Below, piece after piece: positions 10,163-13,217 of a DNA stretch of 13,217 nucleotides. The translations under genes were made by a program, and so were the position numbers. Source of the stretch: Chromera velia (Eukaryota; Sar; Chromeraceae); contig JAHBMJ010003104.1 in assembly GCA_018398765.1 (NCBI GenBank), forward strand, positions 1 to 13,217. The letters are read 5' to 3'. The notes under the pieces are model-generated. The model did not search any database, had not been told where the DNA came from, and was given only the letters and a program-made list of their open reading frames with translations. Every line of letters starts with the position of its first letter. The stretch's first letter is position 1.

Positions 10163-13081
10163 CACAGAGAGAAAGAGAGGAAACAGAAAACGTCAACTGA
10201 GCATGCCTCGTAAGGATGGATCCCTTCTGAAAGCGGCGTCTCTCTTGCAATTTGCCTCCTGAGATTCCACACCTTTCTTTCCATTGTTCATCACAATCAA
10301 AAATTTGACTCCTCTTGTGGCTCGTGGTTGACAACCTCTGGTCTCCTTGCAGGCACCTTTTTCTGTGATACAGAGTGCCAGAGAGCCTTCACAGCCTCGG
10401 ACATGGCTCTCTGGCTGACTGTCCTCGGCGTGATTGCTGTGGGACACAACCTGTTCTTTGTACTGACGGGCGCCGCCAAGGCGGGTCCTGTGAAGTCCCT
10501 TCTGTTCTTCACAGAGGCAGCTCTTCTTCTCGACCTGAGGATCGACAGACCTCTCAGAGTCCTCAAGGACTTCGCACAGAGAGGGGCAGCGGCGCTCTCG
10601 GCCTCTCCAGATCAAAACAGATCGTTTGATGTCAGCTGCATTTGATGGCAGATTGAACAGAAAGATTGCTTGCGTGGCTTCGGTATTTTCGGTCTGCTGA
10701 TGCGTCTTTCTTTAATGTGTTTCGTGTTCTAAATTCCCCCGGTACTGAAAGAAACGTGCATCTCTGGTCATCTTCAAGCTCATTTGAATCGTGGATGGAT
10801 TTGTAGAGACAACACATGAATCCACTATTTCTTCTTGTCCGTTCCCACCCTCCCTCCTCTGCATTAATTCTCTGCATGCGTATGAATGCAGAACGCGCCG
10901 GTCTCCCGCCTGGTGACGCTGTGCACCTGGCAGAGTTTCGATGCCGCCAGCGTGATCACATTCGGACTGTGGCAAGCCGTCCTCTTTCCCCTCGTGCTTC
11001 TGCTCATGTGGGTCATCCATGGGACAGTCGTGACCTTGTTTCCTTCTCTGCAAAGAAGACGAACGGACCCGCAAAATGAAATGCAGACAGAGATCGAGGA
11101 AGGAGGAGGAGGAGAGAAAAAGGAAGAGGGTGATGAGGAAACTGCGCCGCTTTGCACCACAGAAGCAGAGGAAGGAGGGGGTGAAGGTCTGAGTGGTGTT
11201 ACAGAAGCGGAGTCCTCCCCTCCCTCTTTCTCCGGTCCCTTTGGACATTATTTGAGCGCTTTGGAATCAACCTACGCGCGCGTGTTCACTCTCTTCGTTG
11301 TCGAATTCTATTCCCACTGGCTACTCTTTGTGGCCCGTCTGTTGGACTGCAAGTCGATTCCTCAACAGAGCGACGGCCTCTCGGATGATGCAATGGCATC
11401 GTCGTCCTCTTCAGAGAAGTTCATCTGGAGAGCTCCTTCGTATCCCTGCCGTACTGACACGACGTACTTTCTTCTGGTCTTGACTTTTTTCCTCTTGAGC
11501 CTGGTTCCGCTCTGTCTGCTGTTTGTGATCTTCTACGTGCCTAGAAGAACCCCCTTCATGAAGCCCGTGTTTGAAGTCCTGGAGGTGTGCTATAAGGAGC
11601 AGTTCGCATGGTCAGTCAGTTTCGTATGTCATCTCTTTAGTTTTTGGTGTTTTCGGTCCAGCTCTGGTCAGGTCCGCTTTGTGGGGCTAGAAACTCTCCT
11701 TTTTTTCCGACAACGGGGTCGCATGTAAATGTCATCGTTGGGTGTGTCTGGATTACCGAAAACTCAAATTATGGCACAGGGCGACTGCGAAGATTATGCA
11801 CAAACGGTGAAGGAGCCCTCATCACTAGGTGTCAAGATTGACATTCGAATATGCTCCTCCATCCCGGTTTTTCTTTCTTCTGCCCGATCGTGTGCAGGTG
11901 GGAGGCGACGTTCATGGGGAGGCGTCTGTTCCTCGTGATTGCCGTCGTGTTTGTGCCCCAGCAGCTCCAGCAAGACTTCATCATCCTCGGCCTCATCTGC
12001 TTCCTCTGCGCACATCTGATGATCAAGTCAGCTGGGAGAAGCAAGCAAAGAGAGAAGATGCAAGCAGACTGAATGGAGAGAGTGTTTCATCATGAGAGAC
12101 TACCAGGAGTGTATGTAGAAAGGGAAACGTTGACGTCTGTGTTACTTCTTCCGACCACTACTTCCCTGTCTGCCCGTCACCTTTCTTCAGAGGTCGTTTG
12201 AACACTGTTTACGAGTGGATTGCGTCTGTATCTGTGTTCGTAGATTTTCTGCATTCCCGTGACTATACGTTGATGCAGACCGTTCAAGAACCGTCTGGAC
12301 GAGAACTGTGAGACGGTGTGCCTTGCCGTGCTTCTCTTTCTCTGTGCACTGAAAGAGAAACGACGGGTGAGTCTTGATGCACTAGCGGGCATCATTCATC
12401 CTCCTCGCCTTGTAGGGCAAGCATCCATTTATACCGTCGGGCATGCGCTTCTGTCACCTTCCTGATTCCTTGTTTTTTCCTCTCACAACCTTCCTGACCC
12501 CTCTTCTCACAAAACAGTCACAGACGCAGACGCAGACACAGACATAGACACCCACGCGCACACACAAATGTCGTTATAAAAGCTCTTCACTTGCCTCCTC
12601 GGTCACTATTGACCCGCTAAAGAGTTTTTTAACGGCCTTTGTTCATATCCATCTTGCAGCGCCTGGTGGTGGGCAAATACACCTGGCTGGTCAGTCAGCA
12701 AAACAGGAGATAAGAAGAAACAGGCAACGACACAAAAAAATGGGATCACAATTGATGTCTCTCCTTCTGTCTCTTGTTTTTGTCCGAAACATCCTCTGTC
12801 ACAGTGGAGAAATTCTTCTATACTCACCTTCACCCTGTTCTGCGTGGCTACCTTCATCCGCGTATTTCTGTTTTGCAGTCCTGATCGATGAGTTTCACGC
12901 ATTCACGGCATGAGCTCCGCCTCCTTCCATCTTCCATCAGATGCATTTGCCTTGCTCTTCTTTTGTTGGACAGCCCTGTGCTCTAATACAACTCATTTTC
13001 CACCTTTACCACTCTTGCAGGAAGACATGAGCGTTGCTTCGCTCGTCCTGGCTCCCTACACGTTCCTGATTATCCTTTGGG
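347..13081 (+). CDS. Giant ankyrin / beta-helix / Cys-rich / multipass membrane protein (spliced, partial)
   Basis: Spliced gene model of 26 exons: 347-998, 1320-1374, 1703-1856, 2160-2347, 2604-3020, 3282-3516, 3714-3845, 4047-4160, 4461-4610, 5013-5392, 5718-6587, 6738-6913, 7157-7278, 7473-7729, 8022-8278, 8606-8691, 9012-9362, 9451-9712, 10001-10072, 10353-10630, 10892-11610, 11898-12026, 12279-12366, 12660-12689, 12805-12861, 13021-13081. All 25 junctions keep phase (12 in phase 0, 5 in phase 1, 8 in phase 2), giving about 2,097 codons with one internal TGA (codon 261). Domain order by residue: unique N-terminus (1-170), divergent ankyrin repeats (about 173-745), beta-helix with GGA and FxxN motifs (about 800-1400), Cys-rich region (1416-1660), multipass membrane domain (1662-2097+). 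A surface receptor or channel-like role is inferred from the C-terminal module; no catalytic motif is visible. The start is uncertain (an acceptor at 330/331 suggests upstream exons) and the 3' end lies outside the window. I do not recognise a named orthologue. Confidence 0.82.
999..1319 (+). other. Intron 1 (321 bases)
   Basis: GTCTGT to TGCAG. Holds a CT-rich run (about 1181-1200) next to a G-rich run (1208-1234). No coding sequence seen. Confidence 0.7.
1201..1249 (+). repeat. GT/poly-G tract, possible G-quadruplex
   Basis: Five G-runs of three to six bases separated by single T residues at 1208-1234, flanked by TG repeats. The pattern fits the G3+N1-7 rule for quadruplex formation on the coding strand and in the pre-mRNA. 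Confidence 0.75.
1320..1374 (+). CDS. Exon 2 (ankyrin repeat, first half)
   Basis: A 55-base exon between TGCAG (1319) and GTGAGT (1375), phase 1 in and phase 2 out. It encodes GKELEWNHVTLNDNCTPL; the final CTPL is the TPL of an ankyrin repeat that is completed by exon 3 (KRAALGSPEVLEEVL). That the motif only forms across the junction, in matching phase, supports both splice sites. Confidence 0.75.
1375..1702 (+). other. Intron 2 (328 bases)
   Basis: GTGAGT to CCTGCAG. Holds the CAGA/CAGG-GA microsatellite (1401-1484). No coding sequence seen in the remainder. Confidence 0.75.
1401..1484 (+). repeat. (CAGA)n(CAGG)n(CAGA)n(GA)n compound microsatellite
   Basis: About 60 bases of CAGA units interrupted by CAGG units, followed by about 25 bases of GA dinucleotides, 27 bases into intron 2. 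Confidence 0.95.
1703..1856 (+). CDS. Exon 3 (ankyrin repeat; contains in-frame TGA)
   Basis: Starts after CTCCTGCAG and ends before a GTCAGT donor, phase 2 in and phase 0 out. The first part, KRAALGSPEVLEEVLQSIHS, completes the ankyrin repeat begun in exon 2. The last part, KEDEFHKALNWIHRWNVSY, also looks coding and is in the same frame. Between them lies one TGA at 1776-1778. Flanking phases on both sides agree only if the exon is read straight through, so the stop is either a real nonsense mutation, a sequencing error, or recoded or spliced out. The donor lies in a GTCA tandem repeat. Confidence 0.65.
1776..1778 (+). other. In-frame TGA inside exon 3
   Basis: The codon follows AGC (Ser) and precedes CAG (Gln) in the frame set by exons 2 and 4. 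It is the only stop in about 2,097 codons of the model. Two unusually short in-frame GT-AG segments (1731-1781, 51 bases; 1743-1781, 39 bases) would remove it, but both are well below the shortest other intron here (88 bases) and would delete part of the ankyrin helix. Confidence 0.7.
1857..1876 (+). repeat. GTCA tandem repeat at a splice donor
   Basis: Four perfect GTCA units and a GTGA unit, beginning exactly at the donor of intron 3, so the same donor hexamer recurs every four bases. Confidence 0.9.
1857..2159 (+). other. Intron 3 (303 bases)
   Basis: Begins in a GTCA tandem repeat (1857-1876) and ends TATTTTCAG. No coding sequence seen inside. Confidence 0.75.
2160..2347 (+). CDS. Exon 4 (inter-repeat region and start of best ankyrin repeat)
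   Basis: Phase 0 in (after TTTTCAG), phase 2 out (GTAAGC donor). Residues 288-349. The first ~50 residues (ESQCFYNWDVDSRHKGGTLY...) are an insertion rich in aromatic residues, ending ...ACVCLKGTALMHAAYG. GTALMHAAYG is a near-canonical first helix of an ankyrin repeat and continues as GHLASMRMLIAEGADPQ in exon 5. The joined repeat is the clearest in the gene. Confidence 0.85.
2604..3020 (+). CDS. Exon 5 (ankyrin repeats with a long insertion)
   Basis: Phase 2 in, phase 2 out. Residues 350-488. GHLASMRMLIAEGADPQLKD completes an ankyrin repeat and GDLRGLLHYL starts another. A basic low-complexity stretch (GAHSKKKKSNSTLKASNSKS) then interrupts the array, followed by DQLILMKMLAVLR, which leads into the next repeat. 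I chose the GTCAGT donor at 3021 rather than the stronger-looking GTAAGT at 3061 because only 3021 gives the right phase for exon 6 and makes the helix continue as LAVLRYCGIDLDDY. Confidence 0.85.
3282..3516 (+). CDS. Exon 6 (ankyrin repeats, CxxC motif)
   Basis: Phase 2 in (CCTTCAG), phase 0 out (GTAAAT). Residues 489-567. YCGIDLDDYKGLDGSNLLMW is the loop and first helix of an ankyrin repeat; MGGSTPLHVLAYQHRQADR starts the next one. Between them is RCTKCSMVF, a single C-x2-C pair; no second pair is nearby, so I do not call a zinc site. Confidence 0.85.
3714..3845 (+). CDS. Exon 7 (ankyrin repeats)
   Basis: Phase 0 at both ends. Residues 568-611. NGAVKILKELGSYSD completes the second helix of the repeat begun in exon 6, and GWTPIQLALVFSPGIELLQ begins another with a recognisable TPIQLAL motif. 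The donor is GTGTGT at 3846. Confidence 0.85.
4047..4160 (+). CDS. Exon 8 (helical linker in ankyrin region)
   Basis: Phase 0 at both ends, between CCATGCAG and GTAGGT. Residues 612-649. It continues the second helix of the exon 7 repeat (HMLWMRAMMQADEENGEE) and then a charged helix ending EDVVLRR. No motif of its own. Confidence 0.8.
4461..4610 (+). CDS. Exon 9 (ankyrin repeat, GC-rich)
   Basis: Phase 0 at both ends, between GCATGCAG and a GTTAGC donor. Residues 650-699. STPLRAALGNWMAAAKYGDA is an expanded ankyrin first helix, followed by an inserted charged helix and GDDLK, which leads into TVLSALMANGGRLT in exon 10. Codons here are visibly richer in G and C than in neighbouring exons. Confidence 0.85.
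4611..5012 (+). other. Intron 9 (402 bases, longest here)
   Basis: GTTAGC to TTCTGCAG, with a 10-base poly-G at 4624-4633. A possible cassette exon at 4786-4899 is discussed in the findings; otherwise no coding sequence is seen. Confidence 0.7.
5013..5392 (+). CDS. Exon 10 (last ankyrin-like repeat, transition to beta-helix)
   Basis: Phase 0 in (TTCTGCAG), phase 2 out (GTCAGT at 5393). Residues 700-825. TVLSALMANGGRLTHAVFQR is an ankyrin second helix with loop. The middle is a polar linker (EKREKPVMPHTHIPETPANF). The end, ECFSWPVNIDNYTEVIRFEE, looks like the entry to the beta-strand-rich region. Because one exon holds both ankyrin-like and post-ankyrin sequence, it argues against two separate genes. 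No membrane segment is present in it. Confidence 0.8.
5393..5717 (+). other. Intron 10 (325 bases)
   Basis: GTCAGT to TCTTGCAG, separating the ankyrin half from the beta-helix half. It is pyrimidine-rich. The last ~130 bases are open in the downstream frame, but the translation has no family-like motif or signal peptide, so I treat it as intron. Confidence 0.75.
5718..6587 (+). CDS. Exon 11 (start of beta-helix region; largest exon)
   Basis: 870 bases, phase 2 at both ends, residues 826-1115. Starts YCDLWSAFAVCGRLESQRRL. An acidic, low-complexity insertion lies in the middle (ETIDDSETDSGNEMF). The second half has alternating strand pattern typical of a right-handed parallel beta-helix: VDRSRLVLSSLELNG, then SFCVLAKDSQLSVHDVVFRH. 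The donor GTCAGT at 6588 was chosen by phase; it makes the strand continue as NMR-FAGSAVFFY. Confidence 0.85.
6738..6913 (+). CDS. Exon 12 (beta-helix rungs, GGA/FxxN motifs)
   Basis: Phase 2 in (GCTTCAG), phase 1 out (GTCTGT donor at 6914). Residues 1116-1174. It carries GSLFKNVTFEENRSAGAGGA, a textbook rung with FEEN followed by GGA as in chlamydial polymorphic membrane protein repeats. NVT, NRS and NGT are possible N-glycosylation sites, consistent with a lumenal or extracellular location. Confidence 0.88.
7157..7278 (+). CDS. Exon 13 (beta-helix rungs)
   Basis: Phase 1 in (ACTTGCAG), phase 0 out. Residues 1175-1215. The join with exon 12 gives ITIMDSRFLRNRSVLGGGGV, a perfect rung formed across the junction. 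The exon ends ILDSVFENNV. The donor is GTCCGT at 7279; GTGGTC at 7276 keeps the same phase and would only drop one valine. Confidence 0.85.
7379..7401 (+). repeat. (GT)n microsatellite in intron 13
   Basis: About 11 GT units within a TCTGTC-rich intron. Confidence 0.95.
7473..7729 (+). CDS. Exon 14 (beta-helix rungs)
   Basis: Phase 0 in (CGTGCAG), phase 2 out (GTCAGT at 7730). Residues 1216-1300. ASSNLKHFEAVRSSYFSSYH is followed by a loop of ~35 residues, then QGGAVYVTAWNPLTVLMDFD and SVVLSGNVFR, where GGAVYV is a rung motif. The FRNN motif is completed in exon 15. Confidence 0.88.
8022..8278 (+). CDS. Exon 15 (beta-helix rungs)
   Basis: Phase 2 in (GTTGCAG), phase 1 out (GTAGGT at 8279). 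Residues 1301-1386. Joined to exon 14 it reads GNVFRNNSAWTTAGAVSVWH, then LDVSKCLFEENSV, GGLAV and DIRDSHFLGNG, i.e. three rungs. A second donor, GTAAGG at 8283, is four bases away but would break the frame with exon 16. Confidence 0.88.
8279..8605 (+). other. Intron 15 (327 bases)
   Basis: GTAGGT to TCTTGCAG. Holds a short GTT repeat (about 8413-8427) and nothing else I can name. Confidence 0.7.
8606..8691 (+). CDS. Exon 16 (end of beta-helix)
   Basis: Phase 1 in (CTTGCAG), phase 0 out. Residues 1387-1415. DKCLFENTTITKMSKTVYSL is the last clear FxxN rung, followed by EVTLVAVK. I end it at a weak GTTAAT donor (8692) because the next exon starts in phase 0; the stronger GTGAGT at 8720 is in the wrong phase. 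Confidence 0.72.
8692..9011 (+). other. Intron 16 (320 bases)
   Basis: GTTAAT to GGCTGCAG. Rich in CTG/TGC/TGTT words in its second half; no coding sequence seen. Confidence 0.65.
9012..9362 (+). CDS. Exon 17 (Cys-rich region with Lys-rich insertion)
   Basis: Phase 0 at both ends, between GGCTGCAG and GTCAGT (9363). Residues 1416-1532. Cysteines occur as VVCDAG, GYCSRCLAP, WKCQSVEDCGDGASCRL. A Lys/Glu-rich low-complexity segment (SRKEGEKNGKSKSKEEKAQK) interrupts the region. The spacing resembles the membrane-proximal cysteine-rich modules found next to beta-helix domains in protist receptors. Confidence 0.85.
9451..9712 (+). CDS. Exon 18 (Cys-rich module)
   Basis: Phase 0 in (GTCTGCAG), phase 1 out (GTCAGT at 9713). 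Residues 1533-1619. AKQGYWCLHNQATNELSCQE is followed by CVNNQCEG, YACSQKTG and TSPCPG. The GYWC...C..C...C layout recalls GCC2/GCC3 or ephrin-receptor-like modules; I hold this as resemblance only. Confidence 0.87.
10001..10072 (+). CDS. Exon 19 (short Cys-rich exon)
   Basis: 72 bases, phase 1 at both ends, between ATCTCAG and GTGAGT. Residues 1620-1643. Encodes ERDGPLCSECTEEAHFATYL; GPLCSEC is the usual final Cys motif before the first membrane helix in this kind of protein. Confidence 0.87.
10097..10162 (+). repeat. (CA)n microsatellite in intron 19
   Basis: About 30 CA units with single TA and AA interruptions, beginning 24 bases after the donor at 10073. Intronic CA repeats near donors can act as splicing enhancers in animals; whether that holds here is unknown. 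Confidence 0.95.
10353..10630 (+). CDS. Exon 20 (first transmembrane segments)
   Basis: Phase 1 in (CCTTGCAG), phase 0 out (GTCAGC at 10631). Residues 1644-1736. GTFFCDTECQRAF ends the Cys-rich region. ALWLTVLGVIAVGHNLFFVL (about 10406-10465) is a clear membrane helix. SLLFFTEAALLLDL is a second hydrophobic stretch, followed by an amphipathic loop. Confidence 0.88.
10892..11610 (+). CDS. Exon 21 (transmembrane core with acidic loop)
   Basis: Phase 0 in (ATGCAG), phase 2 out (GTCAGT at 11611). Residues 1737-1975. LVTLCTWQSFDAASVITFGL leads into a long hydrophobic segment (about 10952-11041). An acidic low-complexity loop follows (EEGGGGEKKEEGDEE, about 11090-11220). Two more membrane segments are at about 11279-11344 and 11459-11542 (FLLVLTFFLLSLVPLCLLFV). 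The exon ends EVCYKEQFAW, the start of the YK...WWE motif. Confidence 0.9.
11898..12026 (+). CDS. Exon 22 (WWE motif and two membrane segments)
   Basis: Phase 2 at both ends (GTGTGCAG in, GTCAGC at 12027 out). Residues 1976-2018. The junction creates YKEQFAWWEATFMGRRLFLV, matching the YK-x(n)-WWE-x(n)-R(R/K)L pattern common in TRP-like C-terminal modules of protist surface proteins. VIAVVFVPQ and FIILGLICFLCAHLMIK form a hydrophobic pair. Confidence 0.88.
12279..12366 (+). CDS. Exon 23 (membrane segment)
   Basis: Phase 2 in (GATGCAG), phase 0 out (GTGAGT at 12367). Residues 2019-2048. KPFKNRLDENCETVCLAVLL follows directly on HLMI of exon 22, and ends LFLCALKEKRR; the PF..NRL..NC motif before a membrane helix is again typical of the module. 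Confidence 0.85.
12660..12689 (+). CDS. Exon 24 (30-base microexon)
   Basis: Phase 0 at both ends, between TCTTGCAG and GTCAGT (12690). Encodes only RLVVGKYTWL (residues 2049-2058). Support is the splice signals and phase alone; it could be skipped without breaking the frame. Confidence 0.55.
12805..12861 (+). CDS. Exon 25 (57-base exon, membrane segment)
   Basis: Phase 0 at both ends. Encodes WRNSSILTFTLFCVATFIR (residues 2059-2077), a hydrophobic helix. The acceptor TGTCACAG and donor GTATTT are weak; read past the donor, the frame reaches a stop at 12892. The phase agreement with exons 24 and 26 supports it. Confidence 0.5.
13021..13081 (+). CDS. Exon 26 (last visible exon, membrane segment)
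   Basis: Phase 0 in (CTCTTGCAG), phase 1 out at GTTGGT (13082). Encodes EDMSVASLVLAPYTFLIILW, a further hydrophobic helix (residues 2078-2097). Downstream is only CT/TG/poly-G repeat, so the following exon lies outside the window. Confidence 0.7.
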
Positions 13082-13127
13082 GTTGGTCTCCTGCCCTCTC
13101 TTTCGCTTCCCGCCCCACCCCGCCGCC

Positions 13128-13168
<41 letters not shown>

Positions 13169-13217
13169 TGTGTGCGTGTGTGCGTTTGGATATGTGTGGG
13201 GGGGGGGGGGGGGGGGG
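13128..13217 (+). repeat. (CT)n-(TG)n-poly-G tract at window end
   Basis: CT repeats (about 13128-13151), TG repeats (13151-13182) and 20 G residues (13198-13217) that run off the end. A homopolymer exactly at the edge suggests a contig or scaffold break. Confidence 0.9.

Noticed and set aside
10712-11248. 178-codon open frame on the minus strand
   Set aside because: Its composition (Ser/Phe/Leu-rich) is the complement of the Glu/Gly-rich loop of exon 21; no independent evidence.
1-13217. tRNA, rRNA, CRISPR, transposase or integrase
   Set aside because: I saw no cloverleaf-like tRNA boxes, no rRNA-like sequence, no regularly spaced direct repeats and no recombinase motif on either strand.

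Overview
The window looks like nuclear DNA of an intron-rich protist. All readable coding sequence is on the + strand. It is cut into short exons by about 25 GT-AG introns of 88-402 bases, most ending in TGCAG, and the introns carry many microsatellites (CA, TG, GA, CAGA, poly-G). The style (roughly even base composition, dense introns, a very long multidomain membrane protein) is what I would expect from a chromerid alga such as Chromera velia, a photosynthetic relative of Apicomplexa. That assignment is inference from style, not from a marker gene.

I read the whole window as one gene. Twenty-six exons can be chained from 347 (or from an acceptor at 330/331) to 13081, and the splice phase agrees at all 25 internal junctions. 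Together they encode about 2,097 codons. Both ends are probably missing: a plausible acceptor just before the first ATG suggests upstream exons, and the window stops in a poly-G tract just after the donor of the last visible exon.

Layout of the protein: (1) 347-998, a unique N-terminal region running into ankyrin-like sequence; (2) 1320-5392, divergent ankyrin repeats with long insertions, the clearest being formed across the 2347/2604 junction; (3) 5718-8691, a large parallel beta-helix (pectin-lyase-like) region with GGA and FxxN motifs like those of chlamydial polymorphic membrane protein repeats, and several N-glycosylation sequons; (4) 9012-10400, a cysteine-rich membrane-proximal region; (5) 10400-13081, a multipass membrane domain with at least eight hydrophobic segments. 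Its C-rich module, Cys-Thr-Trp loop and Tyr-Lys...Trp-Trp-Glu motif resemble the TRP-like/receptor-like C-terminal module of many protist beta-helix surface proteins.

The main surprises are: ankyrin repeats fused upstream of an apparently extracellular beta-helix receptor with no membrane segment or signal peptide between them; a single in-frame TGA (1776-1778) inside an otherwise well-supported ankyrin exon; and 5' splice sites that favour C at position +3 (GTCAGT and relatives in 14 of 25 introns). I found no RNA gene, CRISPR array, transposase or credible gene on the minus strand.
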